DNA from: Brugia malayi | Taxonomy: Eukaryota > Nematoda > Chromadorea > Rhabditida > Onchocercidae | Assembly (NCBI RefSeq): GCF_000002995.4 | Contig: NW_025062476.1 | Coordinates: 2,537,001 to 2,601,000, forward strand | Direction of reading: 5' to 3' | Length of the DNA: 64,000 bases | Shown here: piece by piece, positions 25,098 through 36,982 of the stretch | Numbering within the stretch: the first letter of the stretch is position 1 | How the letters are laid out: each line of letters begins with the position of its first letter | Notes under the pieces: model-generated | Seen by the model: the letters and a program-made list of their open reading frames with translations, nothing else | The model's database searches: none | Told to the model about the DNA's origin: nothing | Made by a program: the position numbers and the translations under genes

Positions 25098-26761
25098 TAT
25101 ATGCCAATATTTTAACACTTCAATTGAAATTTTTTTTAAATCTTCTAGAAAATAGAAAAAAAAAAAAAATAAAAAGAGGACACATTTTGAGATGAAATAT
25201 TTAAATCAATAACTGTTGAATTAAATGAAATTTCTAAGAGTCACTATTAAGTAATTGTCAACGAAAGAAAAGAAACATCAACAAAACCAATGAATGTTAC
25301 ATTTAGGGTAACAAAACAAAACAGATAACCTTAAAAATTATTTGAGAAATTTTTTAAAACTCAAAAATGTAAGATTTTGCAGCGATCACATCATATATTA
25401 TAAAGATAATTGATATCAATAATAATTATTATTGAAATCAAAACTATTAAAATAATAAGTTGTAAAAAAAAAAATCAAACTATTAAAATAATAAATTGTA
25501 AAACTAATATATGTAAATTTAATTCCAAATTAACAATTAATTTTTTCAGGAATTCAGGATTGCTATAGATAAGTATTTTCTGCATAACATTTCTTTTATA
25601 CAAAAGATAAGAAAATCAATAGTAACACATTTCATTTTCCGGTTCATTCCGGTTCATTCTTGTTTTCATTTATTCATCTCCATTTTTTCCTCACAGCAAA
25701 AGATATTAAAACTTTTCATAGTATAAGTAATATGTATACATATTGAAACTTTTGAAAAAGCTATAAAAGCAGAAAAGAAGTCTGAAAATTTATTACAAAA
25801 AGTTAAGAAATTAAAGAATTTCTCCTTTAAAGTTTCCGTTTCAAATTAACAATCATTTATATGAAAAAGTTCAGCAAAGAATTGCAAAATATCAAATAGT
25901 ATGTTTTTGTCGGAAGTTTTTTCTTCTTTTTCTTTCCTTCTTTTTTTTTTTTTTTTTTGCAATGAATAAGTAAGCAAATGAATTTGACAAATTAAAGATT
26001 AGAAATTTAGGAAATTCAAATTTGAAATACTGAAATGAGAGCGCAAATGAACAAAAATACTTCAGTGTTGTTGAAATTATTAAAGTAGTCGTCAGGCTAT
26101 AGAGTGACAATATTTTTTGAAAGCAAGGAAAATGGAACCAATAAGCTGGACATAGAAGCACTCATCATTATTGTTGATATTGCATTGGCGCTAATGGCCA
26201 AAAGTTATATTAAAATAGCGGAAATGGAAATACTCTGAGATTATTAAGCTTATATAAAGCAATTAAATTTCCATTATGCTAATTGGGATGTTGCATATTT
26301 TAGAAGTAAATGAGTAAATAAATAACTAAAAGCTCTGGACAAATGTTCATCAATAAGATGGATGAAATATGTCACATATAAATAGATCAAGAAATAAACA
26401 GATCGAAATGCCAAAGTTTTCAGGGCTAAATATTTAGCGTTTTTTTAATTAACAATTTTCTTTTCTTTTCTTCTTTTTTTTTTCAATATATGAAATTGTA
26501 TTTGTGTTTTTTCTAAAATGATTATACTTGAAAAGTGTCAACAAAAATTTCACTGATAATAATGACGATAAATGGTTAGGAAAATAGCATTGAAATGCTA
26601 AGGAAATGGTTCAAATGAATAATAATAGATTATTTGGAGCAAAGCATGAAAAGGTTTTTAAAAATAAGCTATTCTTGGAAGGATAGGGCCTAAATAAACT
26701 ATCATTTATTTCATTATTTATCCAAACAAACTAGTTGCTATAAAGTAGTTTAGCCTTTTAC

Positions 26762-26785
26762 GGGTGGGGGGGGGGGGGGGAGGGA
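26762..26785 (+). repeat. Poly-G run
   Basis: A run of about 15 consecutive G is flanked by GGG triplets in AT-rich DNA. Similar G-rich patches occur at 28641-28669 and about 28898-28913, always with G on the plus strand. Confidence 0.8.
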
Positions 26786-26869
26786 GTGCACCCATGGGTA
26801 TAAAGCATTGGTAGCATTGGTATTTAAATTATACTTCAAGAGGTAAAGAGGAACAGGGAGAGAGCATTT

Positions 26870-27020
26870 ACTATTATTGCCACTTATCATTATTATTATT
26901 GCCACTTATCATTTATTATCATTATTATTATTATTATTATTATTGCCACTTATCATTTATTATCATTATTATTATTATTGCCACTTATCATTTATTATCA
27001 TTATTATTATTATTTGTTAT
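26870..27020 (+). repeat. ATT microsatellite with interspersed GCCACTTATCATT units
   Basis: The motif ATTGCCACTTATCATT recurs about four times, separated by variable (ATT)n runs. It is a compound higher-order microsatellite. The Tyr/Ile-rich open frame across it is an artefact. Confidence 0.8.
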
Positions 27021-29763
27021 TATTATTACTAATTATTATATTAATTTCGTCAATATGAAAATGGAAATTTTCAGCTGTCATTGCAATCACTGTTACAGTT
27101 ATTTCAATTTCAATTCTAATTACTGTAGATAATTTAGTTGAATATTTGGTTTAATTTGATCAATCAATATCAAAAACGATTAATTACAATAATTAATTGT
27201 TTTTTGAAATTAATATTTGCAAAAGAAATATTAACAAGTAATTAAAAATTAAAAATTAATGTAAAAAGAATAAAAATGTATCAGTAAAACAAATATGATA
27301 CTAAAAAATATTTAGAAAAATTTTTCAAATGAGAAACTGTATTAATTTGCAAAATATTTATGCTAAATATATAAATAATATCAAAAAATTTAATAAAATT
27401 AAAAAGTCTAAAGCTTAGTTCCAATTTTGAAATGTAACTACGAAATATTTTTAAACGAACTAGATAACAGCTGACGATAGAATCATTATTGAAAATTGAA
27501 ATTGTAACCTTAACAAATGGTGATACCAAAAGAATTTCTCGACAATAACAAATGAGTGAAATGAATAAAAAATGATTGGAATTCTAATAGACAGCAATAT
27601 TGTTTGCAAATATTAAAATTAAACATTTTCAATCAAAATTGAGTTAAATTACAAAATTTAAAAATTTAATCAAAACAAAAAAAAACGAGAAAAATATACA
27701 TACATGAATACGACAATGACAAACTTTTATCATTCTCATTAATTATTTCATTTATAAAATAAAAAAAATTAAAGAAGCAAAAAGCAAAAAAAAAAAAGGC
27801 AAAATGAAAAAGTATTTTCTCTTCAAAAAGAATAAAAAAAAAAAATTAAAAGCAAAAAATGAAAAAAAAAAAAAAAACCGTTAATATAATTTTTTTGTTT
27901 TTTTTTTCTGTTCCATTAACATACAACAATTTAGATATTTTTTTTTAAAGATAAAACCGAATAATATAAATCGCAAATGTGAAAATTGAAAATTTCGTTT
28001 TTTTCGTTTTTAGTAAGGAAAAATCATGAAAATTTCATCAAAAAATATCAGATGAAGCAGAAAATTTAACAATTCAATCAATCATTGTCGTTTTTTTTTT
28101 TTTTTTTTTTTTTCGCTTTTTTCTTTTATTATAAAAAAAAAAAAAATGAAATGATATCTTTCTCTTTTATTTCTTTTTTTTCCATTTTTATCTGATCCGT
28201 TTAATTTAATTTATTTACAAATTTACTTTATTTTTTCTTTTTCCAAAAAAAAAAAAAGAAAGAAAGAAAGAAAACCAATGAGAAACAAATTGCAGAAATA
28301 AAAGTTTGATCAAACAACAATAACTGTAAACAACAAAATAGATATCAGATAAAATGATATGAACTTCTCCTATATCATATTTTTGCAAAGTATTATTACT
28401 CTTGTCCAAACATTTCAAAAATTTTTTTGAAATATAGCAAAAATAATAATACAAATTTCAATTTTAACACAAGCAAAAAATCTAATCTAATCAAGGTAAT
28501 TTAAATAATTTTAAAAAGAAATAATTTTATTAGAAATGCGATTAATTTAGTTCGTTCTTTCATAGTTTCATTCAGTAAGGAATTATAATTATAAATTGAG
28601 AAAAATTCAAAGTCTGAGCTAAAAATAATGGGATGATTAGGAGGGGGGGGAGGAAGAGGAGGGGGGGGATTTAGGCTTCACTCAATGTGATGGAATGATT
28701 CATGTCCAAATATTGCTTCCAGCAATTTTTAAGCATCTTTAGCCTCTGTTTAAACTTTCATATATAGTTGAAAGTTTTTTTTTTTTTTCAAAAATAGAAA
28801 CTTTGAAGGCTATAAAATAGATGAAAAAAAAAAAAAAAATGATAAATGACTAGAAATAACCTGAAATTATTGAGATAGAAAGGAGAGAAGGAATATGGTG
28901 GGAGGAGGGGGGGTATTATTTAAATTTAAATTTAACTTAATCTTTCTCAAACACATAACGGACAAATGTTATAGCTGAAAAATCAATATTTACTATTAAG
29001 AATTTTTTTTTTTTTTTAAAAAGAGGAAATTTGATAAATGCTCTCTCTTACTCAATTAACTTATATATATATATATTTTTATGGATTCATTCTGTTGAAA
29101 TGATTAATGGAACATATTTAAGCATATTGAAAATTGAAATCATTGCTTGCTAAGAGACAATCAGTTAAGTTATTCGTTTGTTTTAAAAATAATTATCATG
29201 AAAAAATGGTTTAAAAATGAAAAAAAAAAATAAAATAACATAACAAAGGACAATATTTGTTCACAAAATATTACAAAGTTAAATTCCTCTTCTTTTTTTT
29301 TTTTTTTTGAAAGTTTCAAAAAATCTTTCAATAAAATGATGAAGTATCGATGAGAAACGATAAGAAATAATACTTCAAAAAGTTCAATCTTTAATTATTA
29401 CTTCTAATTCAAAATAACATTTGTAGTTTAAATGCTAAAAGTTCAAGTAAATAATTTTAATTTTGTTAGAACAAAAAGTTTTTAACATTTATTACTGTGA
29501 GAAGCATTTTTATAAATTTTATTCAAATTATAATTAAAAAAAAAAAATTTAGAAATTCACAAAGTATTAAAAATGATTTTATAAAATGTAAAATGATGAT
29601 GAGAATAGTAGTAAAAGTAATGACAAAAGAGCAGAAGCGGAGAATGACTGATAGAGGAGAAAAGAAATGCTATTTCCTCCTTTAAAATTTTATTCTCTGA
29701 CCAAATATCCAATTACATCAATGCAACTTATGGAACTTTCCAAAAGTGTATCATTATTAAGCG

Positions 29764-29804
29764 TACGTCACATTAAACGTACGTCATATTAAGCAAATAC
29801 GTCA
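29764..29804. promoter_or_regulatory. Three spaced TACGTCA (CRE/bZIP half-site-like) motifs
   Basis: TACGTCA occurs at 29764, 29780 and 29798, each followed by a variant of CATTAAGC. The reverse complement, TGACGTA, resembles a CREB/ATF half-site. The units look like a diverged 16-18 bp tandem repeat, so the array may be coincidental. Confidence 0.3.
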
Positions 29805-30398
29805 CATTAAGCATGCTAATTTTGCAGTACATATAATACACGGATAACATATTTATGCTAAAAATGGAGAAAATATTTGATAATTTTCCCAAAGATATTT
29901 TAATTTTCTTTACTGCCTTTTTTTTTTATTTATTTTTTTTACTGCCTTTTTTTTTTATTTATTTTGATTAGAATAAAATAAAATGGAAAAAATCTATATT
30001 TCAAATCGAATATTTGCCTTTTGTTTGAAAAATTTAATTGTTACTTTTATTTAATACAAAATTTCAAAAAAATTCATTTAAAAAAAAAAAAAAAAAAGGA
30101 AAAAGCAATTCGTATTTTTAACAAAAGAGAATTCACAAACATTTAAAATGATTTACAACTGGTGCATGACATTTTATAAGAATTTTGGAACAAAAAATTT
30201 TTGCGAAATTAAAATTAAACAGAAAATGAAGGGAGTAGAATATCCGTAGAAAAGGTATATTTGGATGATTTCAATTATAAACAAAAATGAAAGATAAAAT
30301 GAAATAAAATAAAGTAATTGTCAACTGCAATTAATACGAGCATTTAATAAAGGAATTTTAAATGGAATGATTGTATAGAAGGAAAAAGAAATGACAAT

Positions 30399-30470
30399 AG
30401 TAATAATAATAATAATAATAATTACTATAATTACTATAGTAATAATAATCATAGTTATTATTATTATTAT
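30399..30470. repeat. AAT/ATT inverted microsatellite
   Basis: An (AAT)n run, then ATTACTATAATTACTATAGT, then a TTATTATTATT run, are mutually complementary and can fold on themselves. No gene is nearby. Confidence 0.7.
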
Positions 30471-31472
30471 CACTATCATTACCATTGTAATATAATATCG
30501 ATAATAGTAATATAGTAATTCATTGTTAACTAGTCTTTTTTATGATAATTAGGTTTAGGAACTTTTGCTATAGAAAGACGGTAAGAACTGAGATCTGAAT
30601 TAGAAGTGGAATACAATTAAACTTAATTATCTTATTCGAGTAATGCAGTTGCAGCGCAAATGTGTCCTTCGATATTTCTAAAAATAACTTTTAATGTTTG
30701 TTCTGTTCGTACTTTCATTATTTGCGATTGCAATAAAATCACTAAAATATTGATGAAATTTTCAAATAAATATAAATTAAAAGTGAAAATAAACTATTCT
30801 GTATGATTCTGAATGATTTAAAATTATATGAAAAATCTAAAAGATAAATTTATTAATGGTAAAAGAATTTGGATTGCTAAATTGAATGAAAAAAAAAAAA
30901 AAAAAGAAAGAAGAAAAAACAAGAATTAAAAGATTAAACTGAGAAGGAAACTTTCGAGATTCATTACACTGCTAACATATGGCAAGCAGTACACGATAAA
31001 AAATAATTTATTCTATTTAAAAAGAAAAACAAAATTTTTAAAATCAAAATTTAATAAGCTAAAAAAAAAAAAACTATTTGTTCAATACAGAATTGAACAT
31101 TTATAGCAAAATAATATAATGTATGATTTTAATGAATCAGTTTAGAATAAATGCAATAAAATTGATAAATAAATAAATTAATGTTATAGCTGCAACTTAT
31201 GCATCATATAATTGTAGTCATATTGATCAGCTTGTAATATTTATCACTAAAGTTAATTATAAGTTAACAGAAATTAATTATTGAATAAATATATTAAAGG
31301 TAAGGAAATATTGGCAAAAGTTGGAATTAGTAAAAGAGAAAGATTTAAAGTATTATGCGAGAATATTTTGAAAATATAAAAGATAAGTGATTAGACTGGC
31401 AGTTTAGGTTAATAATTATTACCTTTTAAAGTTATTATAAGTTACTTATCAAAGTATGAAACAATAATATCT

Positions 31473-31604
31473 ATGAAAAGTGGACAGCAGCAGCAGAAGC
31501 AGCAGCAGAAGCTAAATGGAAATGCTATGGAATTGTTTACGATTGGTTCGCCTTGGTCAGCTGTCTTTGCTATCACTGGTCAATGTTTACTAATAATTCA
31601 TTAG
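31473..31604 (+). other. Coding-like 43-codon open frame, possible first exon
   Basis: An ATG-started frame begins with a Gln/Lys-rich stretch encoded by CAG/AAG repeats. A well-composed hydrophobic segment follows (MELFTIGSPWSAVFAITG). The composition stands out from the surrounding AT-rich DNA. I could not find a matching downstream exon, and the GT after the hydrophobic segment is a poor donor. It could be a real short exon or a CAG microsatellite beside chance sequence. Confidence 0.2.
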
Positions 31605-32253
31605 CATTTTCATATTTGAATATTTTCATTTATATGCAAATTTGCATCCATAATAAGATATTAATCATTATAATCATATATTTAGTAAGTTTTTAATAGT
31701 AGTGATTTAATATTTAAAAATGGTAAGCAATATTTATTAATTCATTTCATTGTTTGTTTACTTGTTTATTGTTTTATTCACTATTAGCAAGAAGTAAAAT
31801 TCATTTTCTGTTTACTATTTATTTGTTTATATAAACTCGTCTGCTAAGAAAGTTTCAGAAAACAACATTGATTGATTTAATTGAAAATTTATTTCGAATT
31901 TTCTTCTTCTACTCTTTTTATTTATTACTTTTACTATTTATTCAATATTAGCCATAGCGATCATTTTGTGCAGTCATTGAAATGATACTCAAAGACATTG
32001 TTTGATATTAAATTTATATAAAATCACAGAATGTTGTCTTTTCACTCTATCGATTGAATTTAAAATTTTAAACCTAATTTTGAGTACTATAATTAAATTT
32101 AAAAGCAAAATGAAAGAAAAATGACATTTTTCTTTTAGGTAAGAGATAGACCTTAACAATATTAACTATATTTGTATTAAATAAGTAGAGCATAGCATAA
32201 ATTCAATATAATTTGCTCAAAAAATAATATAAATTTTCTTGCTCATACAAATT

Positions 32254-32399
32254 TCACTTTTTCAATAACTTTTTTAAACTGTCTATCTTTACTTCCGGTT
32301 GTTTTCCTAACTCTCTCCGCACTGCAATTTCACAAATAGCTAACACATTTATTGCACTGGGCTTACTGGGCTCTTTTTCTTCTTGAATAATTTCCCACT
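32254..32399 (-). CDS. Probable terminal exon of an unresolved gene
   Basis: A canonical acceptor (TTTTTAG) precedes 48 sense codons that end in TGA at 32254-32256. The peptide includes PSKPSAINVLAICEIAVRRE and finishes KIDSLKKLLKK. The composition is clearly coding-like compared with the flanks. It needs a donor in phase 1. Two candidates match: a frame starting ATG right after an acceptor near 32900, with a weak donor (GTCATT), and an open stretch near 33660-33740 containing DKDLVALLHRQ-like sequence. I cannot decide between them and do not recognise the protein. Confidence 0.45.
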
Positions 32400-32608
32400 C
32401 TAAAAATCAATTTATTGCAAAATTTCAATTTCAATTAAATTTAATTTTTCTAAAATAACCGCTGTAGGATTTAATAATATAAACATATGAATGCTCATTT
32501 AAGTTTAACTTTCATCTATCAATATGAATTTCCATATATTGATTCTTTTTTTTGTTTCGCAAAAAATTTAATTTTTCATCATTTTGATCATATATAATTG
32601 CAGTTGCG

Positions 32609-32674
32609 CAATTTGCACTGCATGCTGCGAGTGCATTCTTTTGAATTGCATAAGCTTGCATGCAGTGCAAATTG
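32609..32674. ncRNA. 66-nt hairpin with perfect 17-bp arms (pre-miRNA-like)
   Basis: The arms CAATTTGCACTGCATGC (32609-32625) and its exact complement (32658-32674) enclose an inner 6/7-nt internal loop and a second short stem (TGCATTC/GAATTGCA, one bulge) closed by TTTT. Size and shape fit a microRNA precursor, and the arms are less AT-rich than the flanks. No seed matches a miRNA family I know. The minus strand is also open across it for 56 codons, so a small coding exon is an alternative. Confidence 0.3.
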
Positions 32675-35600
32675 TCAAGAAATTCCACATCATAAATAGA
32701 TTGTTATTGATCTTTCGAAGAAAGCACAAAAATGAGAAATAAAAGATGAAAAAAAAAAAAAAAAAAAGTAATTAAAATTAATAAGATTGACATGAAATGC
32801 CATATGTATGTGAAAATTTAATTATTTCTATTAATATTAATATCCAAGAGGATAGATGTCACAAATGACCAATGGCTATTTGCTGAGTACGCGAAGAATT
32901 CATCTGTCACCTTATTTACATCCTTTACTCATTGCAGGTTGCAGAAAAATTTCTTGTAAACACATTTTTGAACTATAATTAAATTAAATTTTTAAATAAA
33001 ACAATTTAACCTTTATTAGTTTTATCATCTTTCATCCTATTATCATTTATGTTTATGCTAAAATTTTATCAAAAGAAATAGAAATGAACAAATTTGCCGA
33101 ATTAATTCAAACATCACATCTACAGATAACTATTTAAAATGCTTCTTTAAATTTTCATCATTCAAATAATAGTAATAACAATTATTAAAGTCTCATCAAG
33201 TAATTAATTACCAGGAAAAATTACTAATTTTTTTTTTTTTTTTGGCTAATATGCATTGTTTAAAAAGAAAAAAAAAATTTAACCAAATTTTGTTATTTTG
33301 CTTATCTCAAAATATTTGAAATCATGCATTAAATGTTTAAATTATTTTTAAATTGCTTATGTGTTCTCTTTTGTTTTTTTTTTTCCTTTGCATGTATTAA
33401 AATTAAATTAAATTAAATTGAAATTTTGCTCTTTCATATTCTTTTCAAATTGTTTCTCTTCAACTGATCAATAGCAAAATTTCCAAATAATTTCCATCTC
33501 GAAATATTTTAAAATTTGAATTTATAATTGTAACCTTCTATTATGTGTTCTACTATGCGTTAGCAATTCAGTTATAATTAATTTGTGGAATTTTGTCACA
33601 TCATTCATAAAATTGTCAAATGTCAACTTCCATCATACTTCAACTAACATTTACTGCTTGCAACCAGTATTTTGTAACTTAACTTTTGATGATTTATCAA
33701 TTTTTGCCTATGTAAAAGTGCGACTAAGTCTTTATTATCAGTAATTTCTTTCTTTATTTTTTTTATTGAGAAATTATTAAGATTGCTTATTGTTTTATAT
33801 ATTATATAAATTATTAAGAAGCATAACAGAATAGAAATATAATAATTCATTAAACAAGACCAGAGAGATGAATTTGTATTTGAATGAATGAAACTTAAAT
33901 TAAACTAAATGAAATTTTTGAAGTTAAAGTGAGATAACACAATAAATGAAATTGTAATATTTCATTAACAAAGTACAAATAAAAGTATTAGTGAAAAATT
34001 TAATTTCAAAATATTCGATAGTTCATGTAAAGAATAAATTACACTGCATAATGCTTACAGATGCTTCTCGAAGTAATACTTCTCGAATAATCATGATTAC
34101 AATCATGATTGAATAGTTATATTCGTCGTAGTAAGAACAAATAGAAAAAAAGAAAATTAAATTATTAGTATGAAAAATAGAAGTAAGATTAATAATAGTT
34201 AAAAAAAATGACGAGAATTTTCTCGAATTTTATTTCTATATAAAATGAAAAATTGAAAAATTAGTTGATTGAAAATGGATGAATATTTCTTCTCAATAAG
34301 ATCAACTTTGAAATACGACTAATTATTGGTTGAAAGTTTTTTTTTTTTCTTTCTATTATGTAGTATCATAATATAATATCAAAGATCTTTTGCATTTATT
34401 TATTTTTTCAATAAAATTTTTCATTAGTTAGATTTTAAATGAATGAATTTGTTTTTTTTATGACAATTAATGAATATCGAGAATCAATTCCTTCATTTTA
34501 TCTCATTTCACTTAATTTAAAAAGAAAAAAAAAAAAAAAAACTACTCAAACAAATAATTCTTTTCTTGACGTCAAATTTAAATTGTGAATTTTTACAAAT
34601 AACAATCTCATCATTAAGGATGATTTTATTTTATTTTTTTTTTTTTTTGTTTCTAAAAAAATCCAACAATATCTTCAAAATAATTTCGAGAGCATTTGTC
34701 ACTGATATTACTTTCAATCAATTATTTATTTATGAGTATATATATTGAAACATAGCATAGTTTAAAATCTTATTCAAGAAGAATAGCATTTCGATTTGAA
34801 AATGATTCAATTACATCTCGAATCTATGCTTTATCGGATTAAATTAACACTTAAAATCATTCTACTCGTACTTTTATCAGAGTTTTTATTACTTTTAAAT
34901 TTGATATGACTAACATTTTAAATTTGAAAACACAAAAGGATGATTAGATTCAAAATATTCATGAAAAAAAAAATGACAGATTGAAATTGTTATTAAACTT
35001 TTATAGTCAATCTCTGATCAATTAAAAGAATACAATATTATAACCCCCCTTTTTTTTTTCCTCTTTTTCAAATATATTTTATGCTAATTACAATCACTGC
35101 TATTTCTAAATTGTAATAAAATGCTTACGGTGGAAAAAAAGTTTTACGAAAAAAAAAAAAAAAAAAGTTTCAATTAATTAAAAACTCAAAAAAGTCTCAT
35201 ATATTTGCATAAATTTTACATCTTGTAAATAAACGATTCTGAAAGAAGAAAAAAAAAAGCAAAACAATACAAAAACTACAGGCAAAATAGGAAAGAATAG
35301 ATTAAATTTTAGCTTTTAAAAAGCTAACTTAGCAGTAGAGGAAGTAATAAACTTGGAAAAGATGAAAGTAAGAAAGAAATAATTTAAATTCATTGAATGA
35401 TGAGAAAGAATAAGACTTTTTAACTATTAATTTTAAAGTGGTTTGAGCATAAAATTAAACTTTTATTGTTTTTTTCAACAAACAACCATTTCTCTCTCAA
35501 TTTAATCATCACATAGAAATAGACAAATAAAAAAAAAAAAAAAAAACATAATACACGTTTTGTAGGAATAGAAATTAAAAATTAATGGAGAGAGCTCATT

Positions 35601-36456
35601 TAATGATTTTGAATAAGAGAGAGAATCAATGATTTGTAATAATAATAATACGATAATGCAATATTGTTAGAGGAAAAAAGAAAAGTAATTGAAAGGATAA
35701 ATGAAAGAGAAGGAGGAAAAAAAAAAAAAGCAATAATTTATGATAAAATTGAATGATGTTTATTGGTTCATTGAACAATAAAGTAAACTTCCGTTACTTT
35801 TACGCTAAATTATTTACAAATAAACATTTAATAAAAAAAAAAAAAAAAGATGCTCGAACATATTTTTAAGATTGCAATAATTGTTTGTATGTTGTTGTAG
35901 CAACAGTTGTGTTACTAAATGATGACAAAGATTTATTGAAATCAATTGTTATTTCTGTTTGCATGATATTATTTTTGCATTGATTTTAACTTCTATTCGT
36001 GTTCAGAAATCATTTGATCGATTATTATCATTAATATTATCAAATGAGATGGCAAATATTGATTAATTTAAGCATAATAATTTTGATATGTGTAAAGAGC
36101 AATCGTTCATTTTATATGGAATGTACCAGTTCTTCAGTAGTAATAAAGGAAATTAAATTTGTAAAATATGTAATGGAACAATCAACGAACGCTGAACATA
36201 AAAAAAAAAAAAGAAAAAAGGTTAATGATAACAAAAAGCAACAGCAATAAAATAATGAACAAGGAGGAAAATAATTTTAAAGTGAAAAATAAAGGAATTT
36301 TTTTTTTTTTTTTTTTTTTTGTTGCAAACTATGTCGGAAAATAATCAAATACAGAAATTTGAAATAATTTCTATTAAACTACAAACATTTCCCTAAATAA
36401 AATAGGAAAACTAGACTAAAACATAGTTACCTAAGAAACGAAAATGACTAATTCCA

Positions 36457-36462
36457 TTTATT
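36457..36462 (-). terminator. Possible poly(A) signal of the IPPK gene
   Basis: AATAAA on the minus strand lies about 520 nt beyond the stop codon. It is the first exact hexamer I see, but nematode signals vary, so the real site could be closer. Confidence 0.25.
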
Positions 36463-36982
36463 AAACTGCAAATGATCTATCACAAAAATTTAAATCAATT
36501 AATCTTTCCTAGAAAAAATGAGTGAAACTCTCACAGAAATAAAGATCAAAGTGATCAGCATAACTATTGCTATGATAAAAAAATATAACTAACATTAAGT
36601 TATATCCTATAACAAACAAATGATTTCTAAAAATTTGTTGAATTTTTGAAATAATTTCTTTTGTTACATCACTACTTCCTGCACTATTGTCTTTCTGGCA
36701 AAATGTAAAAAAAAAAATTATCACACATTCACAATTTTTTTCCCACCCAACACTATTAACTTTTAATTAATCTAGCTTATGCTAAACAATTTTTTCTCAT
36801 TTTTTGATTGCAAAATCCAAAGATATTCAACGAAAGGCTAACTTTTCAGGAATGATAAGGAAGTATCTGTTTCGAATTTAATTTAAAATCCACTGATTTT
36901 TTTTTTTTTCTTAAACCGAGATGAAAAATGAAACAATGACAAGAAAAAGGAATGTAAAATAGCGATTCCGACAAAAGAATAC

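Larger units (their letters stand above)
25098..36982. other. Large AT-rich intergenic region
   Basis: Apart from the repeats, the hairpin and the coding-like islands listed separately, I see only homopolymer-rich DNA. Open frames over 60 codons here are Phe/Ile/Lys/Asn-rich and lack domains. The stretch 26020-26280 is somewhat higher in complexity but gave no convincing exon. Confidence 0.6.
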
